A stretch of DNA of 34,952 nucleotides from Deltaproteobacteria bacterium (GTDB lineage: Bacteria > Myxococcota_A > Polyangia > Polyangiales > Polyangiaceae): positions 1 to 34,952 of the forward strand of contig QJWJ01000023.1 in assembly GCA_003235365.1 (NCBI GenBank), in the 5' to 3' direction. Shown here one piece after another: positions 17,289 to 25,056 of the stretch. Below the pieces are notes generated by a model. The model had not been told where the DNA came from. It saw only the letters and a list, made by a program, of their open reading frames with translations, and searched no databases. Each line of letters begins with the position of its first letter. The stretch's first letter is position 1. The translations under genes were made by a program, and so were the position numbers.

Positions 17289-18488
17289 TCATACGGCCCG
17301 GTGCAGACCGTCCAGAACCCGGTCGACGCTTTCCAGTACCAGCGGGACCTCCGCCAGGGCATTGAAGAAATGCGGCGCAAAACGCAGGTACCCGTCCGGC
17401 GTTCCAGTGATGACTTGTTCAGCTCTCAGGGCCGCAGCGACCCGGGGTGCGTCCAGACCCATCGGGGGTTTCACACTCAGGATGCAGGACCGCCTTGCGG
17501 GGTCTGCAGAACGCAGACTCTCGAAACCGCGCTCGATCAGGCCGGGTTCGAGCGCGTCCAGGTACGCGTTGACGTGTTCGTGGATACGTTGGGGGCCCAG
17601 TTCGAGAAGCAGGGGGACCGAAGCCCCCAGCGCGGCGAGACCGAGCAGATTGGCGGTTCCTGCATGGAAGACATCGGCTCCCTGCACCAGAGGTCGGTCG
17701 TAGCGCAGATGGCCAGCGCCCCGAAAAAGGAAAGCCGCCGCATCTTCGTGACTGAGCCAGCCGCTCGTATAGGGGCGCAACCGCTTTGCACAATCGTCAC
17801 GGACATACAGAAAACCGGCCCCTTCACTGCCGAGCAGCCACTTGTGGCCCCCGGTCGCCAAGTAGTCGACGCCAGCCTCGACGACATCGACCGGAACGGC
17901 GCCGCACGCCTGAATGGCATCGACGAACAACTCGGCGCCGTGACGCCGACACAACGCGCCCATCTGGGACAATGGCATGCGCAATCCGGTCTGAAACTGC
18001 ACCGTGCTGACGGCAACCAGCCGGAGCCCTCGCTTCAGCTCGTCTTCCAGGCGCTGCAGCCCGGCGTCGCCAAAGTAACTACTGGCGTCGTGGAACACGA
18101 TCGAGAGGCCGAACAACTCAGCGGCCCGCTGCCAGGGGCTGACGTTCGCGGGGAACTCTCCAGTGAACAGCAAGACCCGGTCGCCGGTCTTCCAGGGCAA
18201 GCTCAACGCGATGTCGGAAACTCCACGCGACGTGTTCCAACCAAGAGCGATCTCGTTCGGCTGAGCGCCAATCAACGTCGCAAAGTCGCGACGCAACTGC
18301 TCCCGTCGGGCCTCCCAGCGAGGAAACGCAACGACGCCAGAGCGCGCGTAGTCGCGGACTGCCTCCTCGATCGCGGCGACCACCGGCGCGCACAACGGCG
18401 CGATGGCTGCGAAGTTCAAGTACGCCCGCGCTTCGAGATCTGGCAATAGTTCTCGGCTGCCGAATTCGGGGTGCCCGTTGGCTGTCAT
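17289..18488 (-). CDS. Class V PLP aminotransferase (cysteine desulfurase / isopenicillin epimerase-like)
   Basis: A fold-type I PLP enzyme of 399 residues from ATG 18488; a GTG at 18503 would add five. The PLP-binding lysine is Lys216 in TGGHKWLLGSEG. The aspartate that contacts the PLP ring nitrogen is Asp190 (LFVDAIQACG), and STVQFQTGLRMP (161-172) lies in the usual substrate loop. The pattern fits the class V family that includes cysteine desulfurases, kynureninase-like enzymes and isopenicillin-N epimerases. I see no clear sulfur-carrying cysteine motif such as RxGHHC, so cysteine desulfurase activity is not supported, and the substrate is unknown. No iron-sulfur assembly gene is nearby. 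It is divergent from the DUF354 gene across 84 bp. Confidence 0.85.
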   Translation of the reverse strand: MTANGHPEFGSRELLPDLEARAYLNFAAIAPLCAPVVAAIEEAVRDYARSGVVAFPRWEARREQLRRDFATLIGAQPNEIALGWNTSRGVSDIALSLPWKTGDRVLLFTGEFPANVSPWQRAAELFGLSIVFHDASSYFGDAGLQRLEDELKRGLRLVAVSTVQFQTGLRMPLSQMGALCRRHGAELFVDAIQACGAVPVDVVEAGVDYLATGGHKWLLGSEGAGFLYVRDDCAKRLRPYTSGWLSHEDAAAFLFRGAGHLRYDRPLVQGADVFHAGTANLLGLAALGASVPLLLELGPQRIHEHVNAYLDALEPGLIERGFESLRSADPARRSCILSVKPPMGLDAPRVAAALRAEQVITGTPDGYLRFAPHFFNALAEVPLVLESVDRVLDGLHRAV

Positions 18489-18572
18489 GGCCGGAGTATA
18501 CACACGTCCTGGCTAGGGCCGTACCCAGAGACTTGCAATAGCTCTCGCCTTTTACTTGACTGCGCCGACCCG

Positions 18573-19601
18573 ATGCGCCTGCTGATCGAAGCCCATCACC
18601 CCGCCCACATTCACTTCTTCAAGAACGCGATCAAGGAGTGGACGCGACGCGGAGACGAGGTCCGACTCATCGGGCGGGACCGAGACGTCATGCGGCAACT
18701 GTTAGCCGCCTACGATTACATCCCTCACGAGATCGTCAGTTCCGTCAAAGGCAGCAACCGCTTTCCGCTCAGAGAGATGCTTCAGCGCCAGCTACAGCTG
18801 GGCAAACAGGTACTGTCCTTTCGACCCGACGTCGTGCTCAGCTTGATGGGCAGCTACACGCAGTCGGCGCGGCTCAAGGGCGTACCGAACGTCGTATTCA
18901 CCGATAGCGAGTTTCAGCACTTCAACCACAGCATCGCTCATCCGTTCGCCACACGCATCTACACGCCGGAGTGCTTCTGGAAGGATCTCGGGCCGAAACA
19001 GCGTCGCTACGCGGGGTATCACGAACTGGCATTCCTGCACCCCAAGCGGTTTGCGCCCAACCGCGCCGTGCTCGACAAACTCGGAGTCGAAGAGCACGGC
19101 TACCTGGTCATCCGCGCCTCGGCGTGGGACACCCTTCATGACATTGGCCAAAGTGGGTTTGGCGATGCCCTCGACGAATTGATGGGCAGCGCCCTTTCGA
19201 AGTACAAGGTGTGGATTGTGCCCGAAGGGGGGCGCATCGCCGAACGCTGGGCGGAGCATCGGTTGCCCGTCGCTCCCGACGAGTTCCACGATGCGCTGGC
19301 CTTCGCTCGTTTTGTCGTCACCGAAGGCGCGTCGACCGCAGCGGAAGCCGCCTGCCTCGGAGTGCCGAGCATCTACGTCAACTCGACGTCGCGGGGGTAC
19401 CTCGACGACATGCATCGACGCTACGGACTGGTCTCGACGCACTCGGACTCCCGCAGCGCGCTCAAGCGGCTGTACCACTGGCTCGAAGCGCCCCCGGACG
19501 TGGCGGGGTCACAGCGCGCCCGTGACCAACTGATCAAAGACCACATCGACGTGACCGGCTACGTCATCAAAGAGATCGACCAGCTCGTGAAGCAGGCGTA
19601 G
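18573..19601 (+). CDS. DUF354 family protein (GT-B glycosyltransferase-like fold)
   Basis: A 342-residue cytoplasmic protein starting at ATG 18573 (MRLLIEAHHPAHIHFFKN). This N-terminus (…HPAHxHFFK…GDEVRLIGRD) is typical of DUF354, a family with a UDP-GlcNAc 2-epimerase / GT-B-like fold found in archaea and some bacteria, often beside polysaccharide genes. Other supporting segments are DVVLSLMGSYTQSA (about 88-101), VFTDSEFQHFNH (about 108-119) and the C-terminal nucleotide-sugar-like loop VTEGASTAAEAACLGVPSIY (about 249-268). The exact reaction is not known. It is on the same strand as kamA but 345 bp upstream, so it may or may not be in the same transcription unit. There is no obvious ribosome site. 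Confidence 0.85.
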   Translation: MRLLIEAHHPAHIHFFKNAIKEWTRRGDEVRLIGRDRDVMRQLLAAYDYIPHEIVSSVKGSNRFPLREMLQRQLQLGKQVLSFRPDVVLSLMGSYTQSARLKGVPNVVFTDSEFQHFNHSIAHPFATRIYTPECFWKDLGPKQRRYAGYHELAFLHPKRFAPNRAVLDKLGVEEHGYLVIRASAWDTLHDIGQSGFGDALDELMGSALSKYKVWIVPEGGRIAERWAEHRLPVAPDEFHDALAFARFVVTEGASTAAEAACLGVPSIYVNSTSRGYLDDMHRRYGLVSTHSDSRSALKRLYHWLEAPPDVAGSQRARDQLIKDHIDVTGYVIKEIDQLVKQA

Positions 19602-19946
19602 CCGTCGGGCAACGGTTACCAGCGAGCTGTCAGGGTCGGTTCTAAGTAAACGCAGGGAAGTTGGCGTTCGGGCGCCGACGCGTGCCGGCGTTGATCGGCA
19701 GCTGACGCCTGGCGTGTCAATTTTGACGCGCCGTCGACTCACTCCGTCCCACTTCGCCCTTCGACGGAGCACGTCCCGAGGCGTCACGCCCCAGCAGAGT
19801 GTTGACTGGAGACAACACACCCCACCCAGCCTTCCAGAAATCGAACGGCGTGCCATCGTCTTCGATTGACACCATTTCAGAGTGGTCTCAGGGTTCGCCG
19901 GAAAAGGAAGTCGACCCACGCAGTATGGGTCGCGAAAGGACGTTTG
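19602..19946. other. Intergenic leader upstream of kamA
   Basis: This 345-bp spacer has no convincing gene. It contains a near-perfect palindrome at 19711-19732, a small stem GTGTTG / CAACAC (19799-19818) and a perfect TTGACA at 19866-19871 without a good -10 at the expected distance. It probably carries the kamA promoter. I do not see a lysine riboswitch-like consensus in it. Confidence 0.5.
19711..19732. promoter_or_regulatory. Palindrome upstream of kamA (operator or terminator)
   Basis: GGCGTGTCAA and TTGACGCGCC flank a TT centre, giving a 10-bp stem with one G-T pair; the core is GTCAATTTTGAC. It is 110 bases after the DUF354 stop and 215 bases before the kamA start. It could be an operator or a weak terminator of the DUF354 transcript; no T-run follows. 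Confidence 0.35.
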
Positions 19947-21248
19947 ATGCAACCAGTGGTGTCTCGTGAAGGCGGCGGTGGTGAGGAAGCACTAGCAGAA
20001 TTGGACGACGACCAACCTCCAGACTCTGCCAAGTTTCAATGCATGCCCCGACTGCGCCAAATGCAAAGCAGTCGAAGTCCAAAGTCGGAATCGTTCAGGG
20101 CAAGGCACTTTCCTTCGGTGTCCGACGAAGAATGGGGGGATTGGCGGTGGCAAGCGGCGCATCGCTATCGAAAGCTCGCTGATCTGGAACAGGTCATCGA
20201 GCTTTCGTCGTCTGAGCGGGCGGGTATCGAACGCGGGGGCTCGATGCTGCCAGTGGCCATCACCCCGTACTACATGAGTCTGCTCAGCCCGGACGATCCT
20301 ACGCAGGGACTGCGACGAACAGTCATCCCGACGCTGCACGAGTTCGTACGCCTACCAGGCGAGGCAGACGACCCTTTGGGGGAGGACTCGCACAGCCCCG
20401 TGCCCGGACTCGTGCATCGCTACCCGGACCGGGTCCTACTACTGGCCCTAGACTACTGCACGACGTACTGCCGCTACTGCACCCGCTCTCGCGTCGTGGG
20501 CAACGGCGAGCTCAACGCGAGCCAGGCGCGACTGGAGCGAGCATTCGAGTACATTCGCCGCACCCCCTCGATCCGCGACGTGTTGCTGTCCGGTGGTGAC
20601 CCGTTGAGCCTGAAAGACGACAAGCTCGACTGGATTCTGACCCGGTTGAGGGAGATCCCCCACGTCGAGTTCATCCGTATCGGCACGAAGATGCCCGCGG
20701 TGCTCCCCCAGCGGATCACTCCACAGCTCATCGATGTGCTGAAGAAGCACCACCCGGTTTGGATGAGTGTCCACTTCGTTCATCCCGACGAGTGTACCCC
20801 CGAATCGTTCGCGGCTTGCGCACGGCTCGCCGACGCTGGAGTCCCGTTGGGCGCTCAGGCGGTCTTGCTCAAGGGCGTCAACGATGACGTCGACACCCTT
20901 CGTGAGCTCACCCACCGCCTGCTGCTCATGCGCGTGCGTCCATACTATCTGTATCAGTGCGACCCGATCAGTGGCTCGGCTCACTTTCGCACGACCATCG
21001 AGCAAGGCGTGGAACTGGTGCGAGGGTTGCGCGGCCACACGACGGGCTACGGGGTGTGGACCTACGTCGTGGATGCGCCTGGCGGGGGCGGAAAGATACC
21101 GTTGCAACACCAGTACGTGCTGGGTCGAGATGGTGACGACATCGTTCTCGAGAACTTCGCACGCGAGCAGTATCGCTACCCCGATCCAGAGGCTCACGCA
21201 TCCACCGGCATGCGCCCGATGCGTCTACCAGTCGTCACTGGCGCGTGA
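19947..21248 (+). CDS. kamA: Lysine 2,3-aminomutase (radical SAM)
   Basis: A radical-SAM, PLP-dependent enzyme that converts L-lysine to L-beta-lysine (433 residues). The start is ATG 19947, with AAAGGA 6 bases upstream; a reading to 19866 lacks such a site. The 4Fe-4S cysteines are Cys171, Cys175 and Cys178 (CTTYCRYC). The PLP lysine is Lys383 (PGGGGKIPL) and the substrate-binding aspartates are Asp339 (QCDPISG) and Asp376 (VVDAPGG). These keep exactly the spacing known for the Clostridium subterminale enzyme (Cys125, Asp293, Asp330, Lys337). The body has the usual SGGDPL and IRIGTKMP motifs. An N-terminal extension of about 46 residues is polar and low-complexity. It is followed on the same strand by two ATP-grasp genes, a GNAT-deacetylase and a GNAT. 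No efp, epmA or ablB-type arrangement is adjacent, so the product beta-lysine is more likely used in a small molecule than on EF-P. Confidence 0.95.
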   Translation: MQPVVSREGGGGEEALAELDDDQPPDSAKFQCMPRLRQMQSSRSPKSESFRARHFPSVSDEEWGDWRWQAAHRYRKLADLEQVIELSSSERAGIERGGSMLPVAITPYYMSLLSPDDPTQGLRRTVIPTLHEFVRLPGEADDPLGEDSHSPVPGLVHRYPDRVLLLALDYCTTYCRYCTRSRVVGNGELNASQARLERAFEYIRRTPSIRDVLLSGGDPLSLKDDKLDWILTRLREIPHVEFIRIGTKMPAVLPQRITPQLIDVLKKHHPVWMSVHFVHPDECTPESFAACARLADAGVPLGAQAVLLKGVNDDVDTLRELTHRLLLMRVRPYYLYQCDPISGSAHFRTTIEQGVELVRGLRGHTTGYGVWTYVVDAPGGGGKIPLQHQYVLGRDGDDIVLENFAREQYRYPDPEAHASTGMRPMRLPVVTGA

Positions 21249-21323
21249 GCGGCATCGGGAGGTGAGCGCCGCGAAGCGTCGCGGCGTGCGCGCTTCCCGA
21301 CCGTCCATGCTGGTGAAACCACC

Positions 21324-22298
21324 ATGCGCATCGGAATTACCTACGACCTAAAGGACGAGTACCTCGAACAGGGGTTCTCGCAAGAACAGGTCGCCGAATT
21401 CGACCGCATCGACACCATCGATGCGATTGAACGAGTATTGCGAGATGCCGGGCACTCGACGACACGGATCGGCAGCGCCCGCTCCCTGATCAGTCGCCTC
21501 GCGGCGGCCGAACGTTGGGACCTCGTGTTCAACATCGCTGAAGGCGCGCGCGGCAATGCGCGTGAATCGCAGGTACCGGCGATGTTGGACGTTGTCGGCA
21601 TCGAGTACACCTTCTCCGATCCCCTGGTGCTGGCCGTATGCCTCGACAAGCGTTTGGCGAAGCACGTCGTGCAGGCCCGCGGGATCCCCACGGCCGACTT
21701 TTCGGTCGTCGAGGATCTGGCGAGTGCCAATCAGATCGACCTGCCATTCCCGCTGTTTGCCAAACCCCTGGCCGAAGGCACGAGCCGCGGGGTAACCAAC
21801 GCATCACTGGTCGCCAACCGCGACGAGTTGCTGCTGACCTGCGAGATGCTGCTGCAACAATACCGGCAACCGGTGCTCGTCGAACGTTACCTTCCGGGCA
21901 GGGAGTTCACCGTCGGGGTTCTGGGCACCGGGCCCTCCGCACGCGCGCTCGGAGCGTTGGAGGTGCACCTCGAAAGCGATGCCGATCAGGGAGTCTACTC
22001 GTACGACAACAAGCAGCATTTCGAAGGGCGCGTACGTTACGCGATCGCGGACGACGACGAAGCGCAGCTGGCCGTCGACGTCGCGCTTCGTGCCTATCGC
22101 GCGCTCGGATGTCGTGACGGCGGTCGCGTCGATGTACGCAGTGACGAGACGGGCCGCCCGTCGTTCATCGAGGCCAATCCCCTCGCTGGGCTCAACCCCG
22201 AGATTTCCGATCTGGCGATTCTGGCGCGTCTCCAACGACTCGACTATCGAGACATCATCGTCGAGATCACCAACAGTGCTCTACGGCGGGTCCGCTGA
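21324..22298 (+). CDS. ATP-grasp ligase 1, D-Ala-D-Ala ligase-like
   Basis: A 324-residue ATP-dependent carboxylate-amine ligase by fold. Motifs: DLVFNIAEG (66-74) in the N-terminal substrate domain; Lys147 in PLFAKPLAEGTSRGV with the flexible glycine/serine loop; VLVERYLPGREFTVGVL (184-200, Glu187); and the magnesium/phosphate residues Asp270, Glu283 and Asn285 (FIEANPLAGLNP). These are Ddl-like, but the FNIAEG motif differs from the FNALHG usual in peptidoglycan Ddl, and there are no cell-wall genes nearby. I infer a different amine or amino-acid substrate, possibly beta-lysine. It begins 75 bp after kamA and is followed by a second ATP-grasp gene 11 bp later. Confidence 0.88.
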   Translation: MRIGITYDLKDEYLEQGFSQEQVAEFDRIDTIDAIERVLRDAGHSTTRIGSARSLISRLAAAERWDLVFNIAEGARGNARESQVPAMLDVVGIEYTFSDPLVLAVCLDKRLAKHVVQARGIPTADFSVVEDLASANQIDLPFPLFAKPLAEGTSRGVTNASLVANRDELLLTCEMLLQQYRQPVLVERYLPGREFTVGVLGTGPSARALGALEVHLESDADQGVYSYDNKQHFEGRVRYAIADDDEAQLAVDVALRAYRALGCRDGGRVDVRSDETGRPSFIEANPLAGLNPEISDLAILARLQRLDYRDIIVEITNSALRRVR

Positions 22299-22309
22299 AC
22301 GTGGGCAAC

Positions 22310-23320
22310 ATGAAGGTCACCATCTGCCACCAAGCGCTGAGCGGCAAGACGAGCGCCGATGAGCTCGACGTGTTGGATCAAGTCGGCGCCGTGCGTGCCG
22401 CCCTGCAGTCACGGGGCGCACACGTCGATGTGCTGCCCTGCGGATTGGATCTGGAGCGTGTGCGCGAGCAATTGCGCGCGCGCTCCCCGGATGTCGTCTT
22501 CAACCTGGTCGAGTGTCTGGCAGACCGGGGTGAGTTGGTCGCTGTGGTGCCTGCGCTCATGGACTGCCTCGGATTGCCGTACACTGGAGCGAGCGCCGAA
22601 GCCCTCTTTGCGACCTCGAACAAACTCGCGGCCCGTCGCTGCCTCAGAGCTGCGGGGGTTGACTTGGCACGCGACTTCGAGCCTGACGCGCCTCACGACT
22701 TCATCGTCAAATCGGTATGGGAACACGCCTCCCGCGGATTGGACGCGGGCTCCGTAGTGTGTGCTTCCCGGGTCGCCGACGAACTCCAAGCTCGCGGAGA
22801 ACGGTTCGGGGGTCGGTTCTTTGCGGAAGAATACGTCGACGGGCGAGAGTTCAACGTCGGCCTACTGCAGAGCGACTCAGGCCCGGAAGTGCTGCCCATT
22901 GCAGAAATCGTCTTCGAGGACTTCGCCGACGGACGACCGAAGATCGTCGACTACGCCGCCAAGTGGGACACCGATTCCTTCGAGTACCGTCAAACTCGAC
23001 GTCGCTTCGGCACCACAGCCCCAAACCTGGAGCGCAGATTGGGTCGTCTGGCGACCGAGTGCTGGCAGTGCTTCGAACTCGATGGCTACGCACGCGTCGA
23101 CTTTCGCGTCGCAGGAGATCGCGTAGTCGTGCTGGAAGTGAATGCGAACCCGTGCCTCACTCCCGACGCAGGGTTCGGTGCAGCGCTGGACCAAGCAGGG
23201 ATTCCCTTCGAATCGGCCATCGAGCGCATCGTCGATCGCGCGTTGCAGAAGTCCCAGCGAACAAGCAGGTCGACGAGTCACACGCCGCGTTCAACCGAAG
23301 GAGTCCGGCCTTGTTCTTGA
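22310..23320 (+). CDS. ATP-grasp ligase 2, D-Ala-D-Ala ligase-like
   Basis: A 336-residue second ATP-grasp enzyme, clearly related to but different from the first. ATG 22310 is preferred because it aligns with the N-terminus of its neighbour; GTG 22301 would add three residues. It has DVVFNLVECLADRGE (about 61-75), Lys134 in DFIVKSVWEHASRGL, FFAEEYVDGREFNVGLL (about 171-187) and ARVDFRV with LEVNANPCLTPDAG (Glu276, Asn278, Asn280). The second has an acidic SRG-type loop like the first, so both should bind ATP. The C-terminus ends in a polar tail and overlaps the start of the GNAT-deacetylase gene by 10 bases. Two non-identical ligases in tandem suggest two successive amide bonds, or a heterodimer; both are inference. 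Confidence 0.88.
   Translation: MKVTICHQALSGKTSADELDVLDQVGAVRAALQSRGAHVDVLPCGLDLERVREQLRARSPDVVFNLVECLADRGELVAVVPALMDCLGLPYTGASAEALFATSNKLAARRCLRAAGVDLARDFEPDAPHDFIVKSVWEHASRGLDAGSVVCASRVADELQARGERFGGRFFAEEYVDGREFNVGLLQSDSGPEVLPIAEIVFEDFADGRPKIVDYAAKWDTDSFEYRQTRRRFGTTAPNLERRLGRLATECWQCFELDGYARVDFRVAGDRVVVLEVNANPCLTPDAGFGAALDQAGIPFESAIERIVDRALQKSQRTSRSTSHTPRSTEGVRPCS
23298..23303 (+). promoter_or_regulatory. Shine-Dalgarno AAGGAG that fixes a TTG start
   Basis: AAGGAG lies 7 bases before TTG 23311, inside the end of the upstream ATP-grasp gene. There is no in-frame ATG or GTG nearby that keeps the acetyltransferase domain intact, so this site decides the start of the GNAT-deacetylase fusion. 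Confidence 0.75.
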
Positions 23321-25056
23321 TTCGCCGCATTCACGACGCGGATCTGGCGGCAAACAAGGCAGCCATCGCAGCCGTACAACGGCTGCTTCGCGAACGCTTC
23401 TCGGCGCTGCGCGACGAGGAAATCGACGGCCTGCCAGAGAAGCTCTCCAATCCGTTCCTCCAGCGCTTCTCAGCGGTCCTCTACGTCGCCGAGCGACCTC
23501 GCTTGCCGGATATCGAGGGGTTCGCGCTGGTCCTCCGCGAGCCGACTCTCCGCTTCCACTACCTCGACTTCATCGCGGCCGACGCAAAGGGTTGGGGAGG
23601 TATTGGGGCTGCGTTGTATGAACGGGTGCGCGAGGACGCACGGGCGACGGGAGTCCGAGGGCTATTCTTCGAATGCTTGCCCGACGCGCCGGGCGCCTGC
23701 GCCGATCCTGCAGTGACCAAGGAAAACCGCGCCCGGTTGCGCTTCTACGAACGTTGGGGGGCGCGACCGATCGTCGGAACGGACTACGAGCGCCCGGTCA
23801 ATCCAGAAGATCGATGCATGCCGCACCTGGTTTGCGACACGCTCGGTTCGGACCACGCGTTGCGCAAAGCGCACGTCAAAGCGGTGGTACGAGCCGTGCT
23901 CGAACGCAAATACAGTTACCTCTGTCCTCCCGACTACGTCGAAGCCGTGGTCGCCTCGATCAAGCGCGACCCGGTGGAGCTCAGGGCTCCCCAGTATCCG
24001 AGCCCGGAACGCAAAGGCGACGTCAAGGTCAGTCCACCGCGCTGGCGCGCCGCGTACCCGATCGTCGTGAACGAGAAGCACGACATTCACCACGTCAAGG
24101 AACGGGGCTACGTCGAAGCTCCGGTCCGAGTTCGCTCGATCCTCAGGGGGCTCGAACAGCACGGTTGGTTCCGTCGCGTCGCAGCGCGCTCGCACGGGGC
24201 GGAACACATCACTGCCGTTCACGACAAAGACTTCGTACGATACCTGCAACGCGCCTGCGCCAGCGTCCCGGAGGGCAAATCCATCTACCCGTACGTCTTC
24301 CCGATCCGCAATGCAGCCAAGCAGCCCCAAGAGCTCGCGGTTCGAGCCGGTTACTATTGCATCGACACGTTCACTCCCCTCAACAAGAACGCCTTTCTCG
24401 CCGCACGTGCCGCCGTCGATTGCGCGCTCACCGCCGCCGAGTGCTTGATCGCTGGAGACCGGCTGGCTTATGCGTTGGTGCGGCCCCCGGGACACCACGC
24501 CGAACGGCGCAGCTACGGCGGTTTCTGCTACTTCAACAACGTCGCGGTCGCGGCTCACCGGTTGAGTCGACTGGGGCGAGTCGCAATCCTCGACATCGAC
24601 TACCACCATGGCAACGGGCAACAAGACATCTTCTACGAGCGCAATGACGTCTTGACCATATCGATCCACGGTCACCCCAACTTCGCATACCCGTACTTCT
24701 CCGGGTTCGAAGACGAGACCGGCAGTGGCAACGGGGAAGGGTACAACTTCAACATCCCACTTGCGGAGCGCAGCGACGGCGCCCGACATCGCAAAGCCCT
24801 GAAGCGAGCGCTCGAACACCTGACAGCGTTTGGTCCGAAATTCCTGGTCGTGGCACTGGGCTTCGACACCGCCAAGGGTGATCCAACCGGCAGTTGGTCG
24901 CTGTCCTACGACGACTTCGAGCGCAACGGAACGATGATCGGCGCGCTGAACCTGCCCACTGCAGTCGTACAGGAGGGAGGCTACCAAAGCCGCAGTCTGG
25001 GCCCCTGCGCAACCCACTTCTTCCGCGGCTTGATCGCAGCCATCGCAGCATCATGA
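23311..25056 (+). CDS. GNAT acetyltransferase fused to histone-deacetylase/acetylpolyamine amidohydrolase domain
   Basis: A 581-residue bifunctional protein with a TTG start. The GNAT part (about 1-180) has LDFIAADAKGWGGIGAALYE (85-104) as the acetyl-CoA loop and NRARLRFYERWGARP (139-153). The deacetylase part (about 195-580) has the catalytic His pair His395-His396 in RPPGHHAE. The zinc ligands are Asp430 and His432 (DIDYHHGNG) and Asp519 (GFDTAKGDP), and the catalytic tyrosine is Tyr558 (QEGGYQ). YGGFCYFNN (402-410) fits class II deacetylases and acetylpolyamine amidohydrolases. All catalytic residues are intact, so the chain should both add and remove acyl groups. It overlaps the upstream ligase stop by 10 bases and the downstream GNAT start by 4 (ATGA). 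Substrates are unknown; an acetylated beta-lysine intermediate is a reasonable inference. Confidence 0.9.
   Translation: MFLIRRIHDADLAANKAAIAAVQRLLRERFSALRDEEIDGLPEKLSNPFLQRFSAVLYVAERPRLPDIEGFALVLREPTLRFHYLDFIAADAKGWGGIGAALYERVREDARATGVRGLFFECLPDAPGACADPAVTKENRARLRFYERWGARPIVGTDYERPVNPEDRCMPHLVCDTLGSDHALRKAHVKAVVRAVLERKYSYLCPPDYVEAVVASIKRDPVELRAPQYPSPERKGDVKVSPPRWRAAYPIVVNEKHDIHHVKERGYVEAPVRVRSILRGLEQHGWFRRVAARSHGAEHITAVHDKDFVRYLQRACASVPEGKSIYPYVFPIRNAAKQPQELAVRAGYYCIDTFTPLNKNAFLAARAAVDCALTAAECLIAGDRLAYALVRPPGHHAERRSYGGFCYFNNVAVAAHRLSRLGRVAILDIDYHHGNGQQDIFYERNDVLTISIHGHPNFAYPYFSGFEDETGSGNGEGYNFNIPLAERSDGARHRKALKRALEHLTAFGPKFLVVALGFDTAKGDPTGSWSLSYDDFERNGTMIGALNLPTAVVQEGGYQSRSLGPCATHFFRGLIAAIAAS

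Noticed and set aside
15661..17703. Long open frame (680 codons) antisense to the EF-G gene
   Set aside because: It mirrors the codon pattern of EF-G, has no recognisable motif, and spans into another gene; typical of GC-rich antisense frames.
22717..23310. Upstream extension of the GNAT-deacetylase to ATG 22717
   Set aside because: The extension is a shifted-frame reading of ATP-grasp 2 (Arg-rich, no domain), whereas TTG 23311 has an ideal AAGGAG.
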